DNA of 39,932 nt from Verrucomicrobiota bacterium (GCA_039192515.1 JBCCXA010000034.1:1-39932); one strand, 5' to 3'. Shown: positions 18,561 to 27,589, counted from the first letter of the stretch. The notes: generated by a model not told the origin, from the letters alone. Made by a program: numbers and translations.

Positions 18561-21378
18561 TACATCTTCTCATAAGAAAAAAGCGCTTGTCGTCTCCCAT
18601 ACGCACTGGGATCGCGAATGGCGTTATCCCGTCTGGAAAAACCGCATGCTCCTAGTGGAGTTTATGGATTGGTTGCTCGATATCCTCGAACAAAATAAGG
18701 ATTATGGAAGCTTTCTCATGGACGGTCAGACCATCGCCCTGGCCGATTACCTCGATGTTCGGCCTGAAGGACGTGAACGCATCAAAGCACAAGTTCAGGC
18801 AGGGCGCTTAATCATTGGGCCATGGTACACTCTACCTGATCTCTACCCTGTTAATGGAGAATGTCTGATTCGCAACTTGTTAAAAGGAATCCGCTTCTCC
18901 GCTGAGTTTGGCGGTCACAATCCGGTGGGTTATCATACCTTTGGCTGGGGGCAAACCGTACAATTTCCACAAATCTATCATGAGCTTGGTATTGAGTTTC
19001 TCGTAGCCGCCAAAAGAATCACCAAACATCGTGCACCTCACTGCGAATTTCTGTGGGAGTCTCCAGATGGTTCACGTATTCTCACCTCCCGCTTAGGACA
19101 GTTTGCTCGTCAGAATGGATTCTTCTGTATCCATTTTCCTGTCCGGCTTGGAAAGTCTTTCTATGATGAGGAATATAAATGGGATTGGGGAAAAACAGGC
19201 GTTGTCTACCACCGCGCTAATGAAGACAAAGCGTTAGAAGATTACTTTCGTATCGACCATGAACAAGGCTACCACAAAGACGCCCTAAAAGACGGTATGA
19301 TGGAAACATGGGAAAACATGAACGAAACGCTGGTTCCGGACTTTCGCCTACTGATGTATGGCTGCGATTTCACCACCCCAAACCCAGCTCTACCTCAAAT
19401 GATCAAAGATGCCAATGAGGCTATTGATGAGATCGATTTTAGCGTCGCGAGTTTGGAAGAATATGCCAAGGGGGTAAAAGAGCGCATCGATCTTGAAAAA
19501 GTTCCTCTAGTTACAGGCGAATTGCGCGATGGGCCGGCATCCGCTGTTTCCGGCAATGCTCTATCCGTACGCATTCACATCAAGCAGCTAAATAAAAAAG
19601 TAGAAAATATTCTTATCAAGCGCACAGAGCCTTTGGCGGCTTCTATGTTGCAACTCAAGGAAGAATACCATACTTCGTTCTTTGAAAAAGCGTGGGACTA
19701 TTTACTGCTATCACACCCGCATGACTCTATCAACGGAGTCACCCAAGACAAAACAGTGAATGATAATCTTTACCGCTTGAACCAAGCTTTAGAACTAAGC
19801 GAAGTCATTTACGAAAAATCCATCGAACAACTTCTACGCCGCCTGGATCTTTCTAAGTTTGCTGAAGATGATGTGCTTTTACTTCTTCATAACTCTCAAC
19901 CACGCCCCATCCGCGAGGTCATGAAAATTGGTATTGATACCCCATCTGAGAAGAATGTCTGGGATATTGCAGCAGAGGATACAGATGGACAACCACTAGC
20001 CATTCAATTTATCGCGCGCGAAGAACGCAAGGCACCGGTCAACGACTTTGAAGCTCGTCCTTGGCCATTCTTCTCGGATCGCCACGATATTTATCTGGAT
20101 ACTGGAGAAATTCCGGCTGGAGGCTACAAGGTTATTCGCATTGTTCCCAAGAGCACCTTTTGGCGTGAAGAAGAATGGTGGCCCGCTATGCGCACCTCAC
20201 AGGGCAAAGAGATCTCTAAGCAGCCACATACTTTGGAAAATGATCACCTTAAAGTCACCGTCAACTCTGATGGAACTTTTGACATGACTGATAAGGTCAA
20301 TGGTCGAACGATCTGTAACATGCATGCTTTTGAGGATGCAGGTGACACAGGTGACTACTGGGCTTATTACCCACCTTATCACAACCAAGTTTTTAGCAGC
20401 CGTGCCGGTCAAGCTCGTATCTGGTTAGAAGATAATGGAGAACTCACGGCAACCTACGTTGTGGAAATTACGATGAAACTTCCTGCTCGCGCAGAGTACG
20501 AACGTGTCACGAATCAAGGGTATGGCAAAAGAAGTGCTGAGACTGTTGATGTGGTGATTACCTCTCGTTTGACTCTGGATAAAGATTGCAAACACTTAAA
20601 GATTAAGACTGCAATTGATAACACGGCCGAAGATCATCGCATGCGTGTCCTTATTCCAAGTGGGATCAAGACAAACTTTGCCGATGCGGCTGGACACTTC
20701 ACCGTTGATAGACGCGCTGCCAGACCTACCTTCAATGATGAGGGTGATTCGTACCCTGAGATGGCAACCGTGCCGCAACAGCAATTCGTCTCAGTCAGTG
20801 ATAGCAAGTATGGACTTTCCGTTCTCAATAACTGCTTAACGGAATACCAACTGCTTGAAGATGAGAATGGAACATTAGCACTTACTTTATTCCGGAGTGT
20901 TCGTAACCGTATCTGCACTGAAGCCCGCGTTTCCGCTGTCTTTCCTCAGCAAAAAGGAGGCAAACTCTTACAAACTTTAGAGTATGAATATGCCATTTAC
21001 CCGCATGCTGGAGATTGGGTGGGTGCAGATGTCCATGCCGAGGCTGAGAAAATTAATGTGAAATCACAAGCACTGCAAATCTCCGCACATAAAGGTGGTG
21101 ATCAGCCTTTATCGAACTCTTTCTATGAGATTGAGGACCCCAACTTAGTCCTGTCTTGTTTCAAGAAGGCGGAGGATAGCGACAATCTCATTGTCCGTGT
21201 TTATAACCCTACTGCTAAAACCATCACTACAAATCTAAAGATTGGCTTTAGCATCAAGAAAGCGCATTGGGTTAATATCAATGAGGAGCGCCGCAAGGAA
21301 CTCACTATCGACAATGGACTCATTCTTTTAGAAGTGGCAAAAGGTAAAATCTATACCATCGAATTAGAAACGGTTTAA
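18553..21378 (+). CDS. GH38-type alpha-mannosidase-like protein with altered nucleophile position
   Basis: This 941-aa protein has no signal peptide and is probably cytoplasmic. It has the GH38 layout: N-terminal catalytic barrel (about 10-290), helical middle domain (about 300-425), C-terminal beta-sandwich (about 500-940). SHTHWDREW at 15-23 gives zinc ligands His18 and Asp20. PWYTLPDLYPVNGE and EFLWESPDGSR match GH38 blocks, and SHPHDSINGVT gives His390-Asp391, the usual C-terminal zinc-ligand block. In classical members the nucleophile and zinc ligand is Asp in a GY-x-PD-x-FG-x-x-x-Q-x-PQ block; here the block reads GYHTFGWGQTVQFPQ at 126-140 and Phe130 falls at the Asp position. So hydrolysis by the known retaining mechanism is doubtful, and a different mechanism, substrate or role is possible. 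It overlaps the symporter by 8 bases and precedes the HAD gene by 4. Family assignment is strong, activity uncertain. Confidence 0.9.
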   Translation: MSNTSSHKKKALVVSHTHWDREWRYPVWKNRMLLVEFMDWLLDILEQNKDYGSFLMDGQTIALADYLDVRPEGRERIKAQVQAGRLIIGPWYTLPDLYPVNGECLIRNLLKGIRFSAEFGGHNPVGYHTFGWGQTVQFPQIYHELGIEFLVAAKRITKHRAPHCEFLWESPDGSRILTSRLGQFARQNGFFCIHFPVRLGKSFYDEEYKWDWGKTGVVYHRANEDKALEDYFRIDHEQGYHKDALKDGMMETWENMNETLVPDFRLLMYGCDFTTPNPALPQMIKDANEAIDEIDFSVASLEEYAKGVKERIDLEKVPLVTGELRDGPASAVSGNALSVRIHIKQLNKKVENILIKRTEPLAASMLQLKEEYHTSFFEKAWDYLLLSHPHDSINGVTQDKTVNDNLYRLNQALELSEVIYEKSIEQLLRRLDLSKFAEDDVLLLLHNSQPRPIREVMKIGIDTPSEKNVWDIAAEDTDGQPLAIQFIAREERKAPVNDFEARPWPFFSDRHDIYLDTGEIPAGGYKVIRIVPKSTFWREEEWWPAMRTSQGKEISKQPHTLENDHLKVTVNSDGTFDMTDKVNGRTICNMHAFEDAGDTGDYWAYYPPYHNQVFSSRAGQARIWLEDNGELTATYVVEITMKLPARAEYERVTNQGYGKRSAETVDVVITSRLTLDKDCKHLKIKTAIDNTAEDHRMRVLIPSGIKTNFADAAGHFTVDRRAARPTFNDEGDSYPEMATVPQQQFVSVSDSKYGLSVLNNCLTEYQLLEDENGTLALTLFRSVRNRICTEARVSAVFPQQKGGKLLQTLEYEYAIYPHAGDWVGADVHAEAEKINVKSQALQISAHKGGDQPLSNSFYEIEDPNLVLSCFKKAEDSDNLIVRVYNPTAKTITTNLKIGFSIKKAHWVNINEERRKELTIDNGLILLEVAKGKIYTIELETV

Positions 21379-21382
21379 AACG

Positions 21383-22387
21383 ATGAGCACAGTCACCACC
21401 AAAACGATACCAGGTCTCGGACCTATTGACCCAGCTTTTGAAAAGGATTTTATTTCTTTAGAATCAGCAGGAAATGGCATGTGGCAAGTAAACAAAGAAG
21501 GTGTTCGAGAGATCTTTACTTTTCTTGATCAAAAAGAGGAATATATTGTCTTTGAAGATAAAACCCTTGTTTATGTGAAATCCGCCATGGGTTATCCCGC
21601 TATCTATGAACTTCCTGAGGTATCATATGAAGGCCCCGCAACTGCTGTCCTCATGGACCTTGATGGCACAAGTGTTCATAGCGAAAGCTTCTGGATTTGG
21701 ATCATTGAGCAAACGACTTCGCGCCTATTGGGTGATCCTAAATTTAAACTCGATCCCGCAGATGAACCTCATGTTTCAGGTCACTCTGTCAGTGAGCACC
21801 TGCAATACTGCATTGATAAATACGCTCCGGGAAAAGCGATTGAAGAAGCTCGCACGCACTACTTTGCTATCACTCGCTATGAGATGAATGAAATCCTTGA
21901 AGGAAGAGGCAAGCCAGGCGCCTTTACACCGGCCCCAGGCTTAAAAGAGTTTTTACTAGCTCTCAAGAATGCCAAAGTAAAAATTGGACTGGTTACCTCT
22001 GGCCTTTATGAAAAAGCCTGGCCCGAAATTCTCGATGCATTTAGAACTCTTGGCTTAGGTGACCCTCTCAAATTTTATGATGCGGCAATCACGGCAGGTA
22101 TACAGGTTGGTGGTGGTCAAGCGGGAACTCTTGGTGAACTTTCGCCCAAACCTCATCCCTGGCTTTATGCAGAAACAGCTCGAGTTGGGCTAGGCCTAGA
22201 CCCGTCAGAAAGCCACAAAGTGATTGGCATGGAAGACTCAGGAGCAGGTGTTGTTTCTATACGCCTCGCGGGATTCACAGCTATTGGCGTAAAGGGAGGC
22301 AACACAGAGCGCAGCGGTAAAAATGTCCTCCTTTCCCAAAACTATGAAAACCTAACCGACTCTTTGCCCTATATTTTAGGGCAGTAA
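21383..22387 (+). CDS. HAD-superfamily phosphatase/phosphomutase-like protein
   Basis: This is a 334-aa HAD hydrolase resembling beta-phosphoglucomutase and sugar-phosphatase subfamilies. Motif I is DLDGTSVHSE with nucleophile Asp92 and Asp94, motif II is Thr205-Ser206 (LVTSG), motif III is Lys256 (SPKPHPW) and motif IV is GMEDSGAG at 282-289. A helical cap lies between about 100 and 185. The first about 85 residues are an extra N-terminal region without a recognisable domain; typical members start almost at motif I. The start is 4 bases after the GH38 stop, so it belongs to that operon and probably dephosphorylates or isomerises a sugar phosphate arising from the imported sugar. The gene ends 27 bases from the convergent EpsI gene; no convincing terminator is seen there. 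Confidence 0.85.
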   Translation: MSTVTTKTIPGLGPIDPAFEKDFISLESAGNGMWQVNKEGVREIFTFLDQKEEYIVFEDKTLVYVKSAMGYPAIYELPEVSYEGPATAVLMDLDGTSVHSESFWIWIIEQTTSRLLGDPKFKLDPADEPHVSGHSVSEHLQYCIDKYAPGKAIEEARTHYFAITRYEMNEILEGRGKPGAFTPAPGLKEFLLALKNAKVKIGLVTSGLYEKAWPEILDAFRTLGLGDPLKFYDAAITAGIQVGGGQAGTLGELSPKPHPWLYAETARVGLGLDPSESHKVIGMEDSGAGVVSIRLAGFTAIGVKGGNTERSGKNVLLSQNYENLTDSLPYILGQ

Positions 22388-22414
22388 ATGAGAAAAGCCT
22401 CAGCTCATCTTAGG

Positions 22415-23101
22415 TTAAATGCCTGCTTTCTGGAATTTAGGGACTGCTTCAGCAATAAACTCTTTTAGCATATCAACTGTTTGGTCGTGGTTTTTACCCC
22501 CGCGCTTAAAATCCTCTTCCACTATGGAATTAACACTTACATAGGCCCAACGATGAACTTTGTTATGCACAACACGATCCCAGCTTGTTAAAACCACTCG
22601 CTCATGATGGTGAGGCGTTGTTCTATCACTGCCCACAAACCAATACATAAAAATAGAACGAAGATTTCTCTTCTTTTCTCCATCCTGCACTTCTCGGTTC
22701 AAGAGTAATTTCATAACGGACAGTTCGGTATCGTTATCTAAAGTTACATTTTCAACCTCTCCACCACCAATCGTCCAACCCTGAGCTGGCAAGCAGATCT
22801 CAGGGCGGTGAATACTTCTCTTTTGCGCACCGCTAAGTACAATGGATGCAACTAACTCGCTGCCGCTAAAACTCAAGTATTTCTTACGGGCAAACTCCGT
22901 GTCATCCGGTAAAATATGTCGTTCAGCTGCGCTTACTTCAATCTCCTGTCCTATGTACCTATCAAGGAATTTAGGCAATTCCATTAAAACACCTGAGGTA
23001 TTAGATAAATCTAGCTCGGGAGAAATTCTACAAGCCATCAATGTTAAAACGGTTGCTACTAGCAGCACCATCGATCTCCAAATATTTAGTTTTTTGAGCA
23101 T
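22415..23101 (-). CDS. epsI: EpsI-family exosortase-associated protein, probable lipoprotein
   Basis: This 228-aa protein has the EpsI/DUF3485 signature HRPEICLPAQGW at 98-109, and the rest fits the family (SIVLSGAQKRSIHRPE before it, IFMYWFVGSDRTTP after). EpsI-type proteins accompany exosortases in exopolysaccharide loci; their biochemical role is not settled, and some are fused to exosortase. The N-terminus ends in a lipobox-like LMAC with Cys24, so it may be a lipoprotein, although a plain signal anchor is also possible. It follows the exosortase gene by 66 bases on the same strand, the usual pairing. AGAGAG lies immediately before the ATG. Confidence 0.88.
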   Translation of the reverse strand: MLKKLNIWRSMVLLVATVLTLMACRISPELDLSNTSGVLMELPKFLDRYIGQEIEVSAAERHILPDDTEFARKKYLSFSGSELVASIVLSGAQKRSIHRPEICLPAQGWTIGGGEVENVTLDNDTELSVMKLLLNREVQDGEKKRNLRSIFMYWFVGSDRTTPHHHERVVLTSWDRVVHNKVHRWAYVSVNSIVEEDFKRGGKNHDQTVDMLKEFIAEAVPKFQKAGI

Positions 23102-23167
23102 CTCTCTATTTCCAGTTGAAAGCTATATTCAAATCATTTTCTAAAAGTTCTTATTGCTAGTGACCCT

Positions 23168-24235
23168 CTAGTATTCAGAACCTTTTTTAATATCATGAGG
23201 TGGCTTTGCTAGTTTTACAAAAAACTGAGACCAATTAAGGTTGAGCAGGCCACCAACTCCAGCCATACCTCCCAAGGCAATCACAAAAACCATAAAACCA
23301 GCAAACAAATGAAATGTAGAAGGTTCCTCGAGTGTTCCTATGGCAAACTCAGAACCAAAAAGCATAGTTCCAAAAGTCAAAATAAGGATCCTTACTAGAT
23401 TTCCTGCAACAGCAAGAGGAAGCGATATAATAAAAATAACCCACCTCTTCCAGTTATTAAGTATCATGGTGAATAACCCATAAACGCTTTCACCCAAACT
23501 TGAAAATGTCATCTGGCCATCGTCACGCTTAAAAAATTTTTCGCTGGGCATAATAAAATAAGCGTACAGGGCGCTTATCATCATTAAAGCAAATAGCGAT
23601 CGAATGCCACTACATGGGTTAGCAATATCTACTGCAAAAAGATCTCCCATTTTAGAGCCGGATGTTGGGTCTGGCGCAGACAATATAGCTGTCCCTTGCC
23701 TGACCACATCAATGCCTATGACATTTAATATAAAATTGGCCAATTCTGTCATAATAATACGAAGCGGGAATGCCAACATATTATCTAGGAAAACAAAAGG
23801 CCACATGAACATGAGAAAGACCCAAGGGAAGAAGACTCGCTGGAGCAAAGGAACTCCCCCTTTCCACAAAATCCATCCAAGTATAATGACTTGTATCCCT
23901 ATGTGTCCGAAGTATTGAATTTCTGCCCTAAACCCCAGCCAGTAAAAAAAGAACCCGGCTAGCATGATAACAACAGCACTTTGGATAGGCTTTAACTCAC
24001 AACTAAGAATTTTTTTACGTTCCCATACCAATATCCCGACCGAGATAAATGGAACTATTAGACAATGCCCCCAGTCGCCATCATTACCATTCCATATAGC
24101 CCACGCCATTGATAGCAATGAATGCTCTTTATAGTTATAATCAATGTAGTAAACCCCAATGAGGCCTAAGGCAAGAAGAGAAGCCAATAACACGAGAGCG
24201 TCAACAATAAATGCCTGTTCTTTACTAAAATTCAT
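23168..24235 (-). CDS. xrt: Exosortase (membrane transpeptidase-like sorting enzyme)
   Basis: This 355-aa polytopic protein with about eight membrane segments is the processing enzyme for PEP-CTERM-like C-terminal sorting signals. The conserved catalytic set is visible: Cys208 in NPCSGIR, Arg282 in GNLVRILIL and His309 in STFHLFAG. GHCLIVPFIS near residues 56-65 is the usual N-terminal block (family form GHGxLVPxxS). Position next to the EpsI gene and an exopolysaccharide cluster is the classic setting. The subtype cannot be fixed by eye. None of the complete secreted proteins in the window carries an obvious PEP-CTERM tail, so its substrates are probably elsewhere. Ahead of it, 24236-24386 holds no gene. 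Confidence 0.92.
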   Translation of the reverse strand: MNFSKEQAFIVDALVLLASLLALGLIGVYYIDYNYKEHSLLSMAWAIWNGNDGDWGHCLIVPFISVGILVWERKKILSCELKPIQSAVVIMLAGFFFYWLGFRAEIQYFGHIGIQVIILGWILWKGGVPLLQRVFFPWVFLMFMWPFVFLDNMLAFPLRIIMTELANFILNVIGIDVVRQGTAILSAPDPTSGSKMGDLFAVDIANPCSGIRSLFALMMISALYAYFIMPSEKFFKRDDGQMTFSSLGESVYGLFTMILNNWKRWVIFIISLPLAVAGNLVRILILTFGTMLFGSEFAIGTLEEPSTFHLFAGFMVFVIALGGMAGVGGLLNLNWSQFFVKLAKPPHDIKKGSEY

Positions 24236-24386
24236 TCACTCAATATCCTGATGCTGTAAGAAGGTAAATCTCTACAGATAAGCCGAAAATCACATGTTAT
24301 ACTAGGAGGATTCTTAAGCTTGGCCATAAAGTATTTCGAATATTTTTTTCACAATTCAAGGGCTGTTTTCTGGAAACTTTCCTAAA

Positions 24387-25202
24387 CTAATTTAATCGGT
24401 GCGCTATCATACTACCCAATTTTTTGCCTTGCTTGATCGAGACTGAAAAGCCTTGCTGACTAAGTAATTTTTTAAGATACAATCCTGTTCTTTTACTATC
24501 GAGGTCATGATATTCCATGACGATCATATACAAAATATTCCAATCTGACTGCGAAAGACTTTCAAAAAATTCATACTCTATACCTTCCGCATCTATTTTG
24601 AGTAAATCAATTTTGTTTAAACTAAAATGATCGACAATATCTTTAAAAGAATAACATTGAACTGTTTCTTTTTCTGGAAAACTCTCTCCTATTTCATTCA
24701 TAAATGTTGCGGTTGCACCTTCCGTATTTTCAGCAAGCAAAACTCTGTCACCTGACATCCCAGCAATTCCGACACACTCAGCACGATAGCTCATATTATT
24801 TTTAGTAAGATTACGCTTGCATTTGGAAAAATTCGCCTTGTTAGGCTCTATCAAAAAATAGTTTGCCCCAGGATGTAACTCATTTAGCCAAACCGAAAAT
24901 AAGCCTATGTTTCCTCCGATATCTAAAACATTCTGAAATTTTGATTTAATGATTGCTTCCCATGCGTAATCACCTTGCAAAAAAACAGTGCCGAATGCTA
25001 TTTGATCCCTTGGCAACTCAATCTCAATCACAGAACTCTTTCTCGTCCTTAATTGAACGACCTCGCCCTCTTCACACGAAAACTTTCTAAACAAATAACC
25101 CAACCAATTTTCCAGAATAAGAACATAGCCCATAAGACTTAGTATTTTTCTAATCCAGGGAACTCCATGAAAATAATGATGGAGCTTATACAGTATTGTC
25201 AT
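24387..25202 (-). CDS. FkbM-family SAM-dependent methyltransferase
   Basis: This 271-aa protein shows SAM-binding motif I VLDIGGNIG at 92-100, the acidic end of the second strand at Glu119 (FLIEPNK), and the FkbM hallmark KIDLLKIDAEGIEYEF at 197-212. FkbM enzymes O-methylate sugars or polyketides; here methylation of a sugar in the surface glycan is likely. Residues 1-45 are hydrophobic and basic and may associate with the membrane. It starts the glycan cluster on the minus strand. A second FkbM protein is encoded at 32685-33455 with low overall similarity. Confidence 0.88.
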   Translation of the reverse strand: MTILYKLHHYFHGVPWIRKILSLMGYVLILENWLGYLFRKFSCEEGEVVQLRTRKSSVIEIELPRDQIAFGTVFLQGDYAWEAIIKSKFQNVLDIGGNIGLFSVWLNELHPGANYFLIEPNKANFSKCKRNLTKNNMSYRAECVGIAGMSGDRVLLAENTEGATATFMNEIGESFPEKETVQCYSFKDIVDHFSLNKIDLLKIDAEGIEYEFFESLSQSDWNILYMIVMEYHDLDSKRTGLYLKKLLSQQGFSVSIKQGKKLGSMIAHRLN

Positions 25203-25339
25203 ATCTATTTTTCTAAATTGCTAGTAAACTCTACAAATACACTAACTTATCATGAAGTCAGAGGATCTTCTATTCTAATTTATGTAGTCTGCTAATAAGT
25301 GTTCATGAGCATACAAATTTTTGGAGCTATAATTTTTAC

Positions 25340-26440
25340 TTAGGCACAAAAGAGTTTTTCGTATTCGTCGGTAATTTTCTCCCAATCATACCTATCACGA
25401 ACCCTGTTCTTTGCATTCATACTGAGGGCTTTCACCATATCAGAGGAATTCTCAAGCTTCTTTATAGCACTAGCCAAAGAACTGATACTATCCTCAGGCG
25501 AAAAAAATTCTCCGGCATCTCCTACGACTTCTCGATTTGCTTCGGTATCTCTGGCAATAATACCATTACCAAAGCCCATTTGATCTAAAACAACCGGTCT
25601 AGTAGCATCAATAGCCGTGGGGTAAATAAAAGCTTTAGCATGATAGCTGAGCTGCTCGTATCCATTACCAAAAACATAGCCAGTCATAAGGATTTTACCT
25701 TTTCCTTGATTGACAAGTGCATGGAGGCGTTTTTTATACTCCGTTTGATAAGGAGCATCTCCCACAACGACTAATGGCGCAGAGATTTCACTTTTGAGAT
25801 GTGCTTTCATAGCCAAGTCTGCAAAATTTTCAGGTGTTAACCTGGAAACATACAAATAATATCCCCTTTTCCTCAGACCATACTTGTTTAGCACATCACT
25901 TCCAGGGTCTTCCTCAACCAAATGGGCTCCGTAGGGAATGAGCTGGGCGTTAATATTATATTCATCTAGGTATTTTTTTTTGATCACTGGGTGATCTGCA
26001 ATAATGACATCTGCTATGGAAGAGGCCCATTTTTCACTTTTTTTTAACCACCAGCTACCAAATCTGGACCACTTAGCTCTGGCATGATCGGCACCGTCTA
26101 CATTGACAAGCGTCTTGGTACCGATGAGTTTTGGTATAAAAGAAAGAATTGAATTTCCAACCCCACAAAAATAACAAATATTATAGTCAGCAAATAGGGC
26201 ATGCAAGAGTGACAGGGTCGTATGAACAATCGTATCCGTAGTCTTAGTAGGAATTGTGGGCAAACAAATAATTCTGACTCCTTTAAATTCTTTCTTTCTG
26301 TACTTATTGAAAGGAATTCGATTGTAAACAGTCACTTCGTGACCTCGCTGCACAAGTCTAACTGAAAGCTCTTCTACAAACGTTTCAAATCCAGAGTAAC
26401 ACCTGGGAATTCCTCTTGAGCCTAAAAAAGCGATTTTCAT
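25340..26440 (-). CDS. GT4-like glycosyltransferase with DUF1972-type N-terminus
   Basis: The open frame extends to 26509, but the first 23 codons overlap the divergent gene and are unlike the family. The internal Met at 26440 begins MKIAFLGSRGIPRCYSGFE, the typical opening of DUF1972/rhamnosyltransferase-like GT4 proteins, so that start is preferred (366 aa). The fold has two Rossmann domains. YLYVSRLTPENFADL (about 218-232 of the long form) is the nucleotide-sugar binding block. Where GT4 enzymes have an E-x7-E motif, this protein reads IDATRPVVLDQM, with Asp301 and Asp309. The family transfers sugars, often rhamnose or galactose, to a lipid-linked oligosaccharide at the inner face of the membrane. 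It is divergent from the next gene with only 39 bases between starts. Confidence 0.85.
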   Translation of the reverse strand: MKIAFLGSRGIPRCYSGFETFVEELSVRLVQRGHEVTVYNRIPFNKYRKKEFKGVRIICLPTIPTKTTDTIVHTTLSLLHALFADYNICYFCGVGNSILSFIPKLIGTKTLVNVDGADHARAKWSRFGSWWLKKSEKWASSIADVIIADHPVIKKKYLDEYNINAQLIPYGAHLVEEDPGSDVLNKYGLRKRGYYLYVSRLTPENFADLAMKAHLKSEISAPLVVVGDAPYQTEYKKRLHALVNQGKGKILMTGYVFGNGYEQLSYHAKAFIYPTAIDATRPVVLDQMGFGNGIIARDTEANREVVGDAGEFFSPEDSISSLASAIKKLENSSDMVKALSMNAKNRVRDRYDWEKITDEYEKLFCA

Positions 26441-26479
26441 GTCTTTTCTTAGGCAGTAAGCTAATGAATCTTTCCATAA

Positions 26480-27589
26480 ATGAAACCAAAAATTGTCCAC
26501 ATTATTCATGAAGGATCAGGTGGAGGTGGTGCGACACTATCCCTCACCTATTTCCACCGTTACCAAAAAAAGTTTAGTCCCTTTGTTATTTGCGGTTGCC
26601 AAGGAAATTTGGCTCAAAGACTCAAAGACCAGGGGCTTAAAGTATATGCTCTACATTTAGATCGTCCCATTCCCTGCATTTTCTCTATACCGCATTTGGT
26701 TTATATTCTATTAAAAGAAAAACCTTCCGCTTCAATTATTCATGGTCAATGGGGAGGTTTTTGTGCTGCTGTCGCTTCTTGGATAGCAGGTATCTCTCAA
26801 GTTATCTACTATACTCATATGCCCAGCTTTTATACGGACTGGGATTTCATCAGAACCATTAGAAATCGCTTAGCAGAGCTAGTCACATGCAAAATTGCCA
26901 CGACTGTCGTTTGTCCAAGTGCAGCTAATCGTTATCAATATCTTCTGAGAAACCTTGTTGATGAAAAAAAAGTCATTCATATACCCAATGGAATAGATAC
27001 AGAGGAGGTCAAACCTAGTGAGGATAAAATCAAGTTACGTCAAGAACTCGGCCTGCCCACTGATACAAAAGTAATAGTCTCTGTGGGTAGGCTTAGTGAT
27101 CAAAAAAGAGTTGATTGGCTGATAGAGGCTTGGTGCGAGGTTGAAAAAACTACCCCTGATGTGGATCTGTTTATTATTGGTGACGGAGAGGAAAAGCAAG
27201 CTCTTGAAAATTTATCCACAAAGCTCAATCTCAAGCGTTGTCATTTTCTGGGTAGACAACCTAACGGTTACAAGTATTTTCAGGCAGCCGATCTTGCAGT
27301 CATGACCACCATGTTTGAGGCCCAGCCCTACAGTCTGCTCGAGGCACTGTCCTGCGGCTGTCCAACTATTGGAACAGCTGCCGACGGTGTATTAGAAACA
27401 CTCACACCTCTATCATCTGATCTTGTATGCCCTGTGGCTTCGCCAGCTCAGCTAGCTAATAAAATGAAAGCCCTTTTTTCAGGAGACATAAATCTTCCAA
27501 TAGCAAAAGAAATTCATCGCTTTGCTGCAGAGCACTATCACATTGATTGCATAGTAGAAAGACAGCTCAAAGTTATTACGCTCCAATGA
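26480..27589 (+). CDS. GT4-family glycosyltransferase (paralogue of the 31453-32550 gene)
   Basis: This 369-aa retaining GT-B glycosyltransferase has a glycine-rich opening (HEGSGGGGATL at 10-20), the sugar-nucleotide block SVGRLSDQKRVDWLIEAW at 201-218 and an exact E-x7-E motif (Glu280 and Glu288). It shares long identical or near-identical segments with the protein encoded at 31453-32550: HGQW, PSFYTDWD, NRYxYL, DWL, and FLGxQPNG. The two therefore come from one duplication or a shared source. Probable role: adding a sugar to the repeat unit of the surface polysaccharide on the cytoplasmic side. It is on the opposite strand from its neighbours on both sides. The donor and acceptor cannot be told. 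Confidence 0.9.
   Translation: MKPKIVHIIHEGSGGGGATLSLTYFHRYQKKFSPFVICGCQGNLAQRLKDQGLKVYALHLDRPIPCIFSIPHLVYILLKEKPSASIIHGQWGGFCAAVASWIAGISQVIYYTHMPSFYTDWDFIRTIRNRLAELVTCKIATTVVCPSAANRYQYLLRNLVDEKKVIHIPNGIDTEEVKPSEDKIKLRQELGLPTDTKVIVSVGRLSDQKRVDWLIEAWCEVEKTTPDVDLFIIGDGEEKQALENLSTKLNLKRCHFLGRQPNGYKYFQAADLAVMTTMFEAQPYSLLEALSCGCPTIGTAADGVLETLTPLSSDLVCPVASPAQLANKMKALFSGDINLPIAKEIHRFAAEHYHIDCIVERQLKVITLQ

Noticed and set aside
22388..22414. Possible terminator between the convergent HAD and EpsI genes (ATGAG/CTCAT)
   Set aside because: The stem is only 5 base pairs with no T-run on either strand.
24331..24352. TATT-TCG-AATA hairpin followed by seven Ts on the plus strand
   Set aside because: No plus-strand gene lies upstream to terminate, and the stem is only 4 base pairs; probably chance in AT-rich sequence.
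26441..26509. 23-codon N-terminal extension of the DUF1972-type glycosyltransferase
   Set aside because: It overlaps the divergent gene at 26480 and is unlike the family opening, which starts at the Met at 26440.
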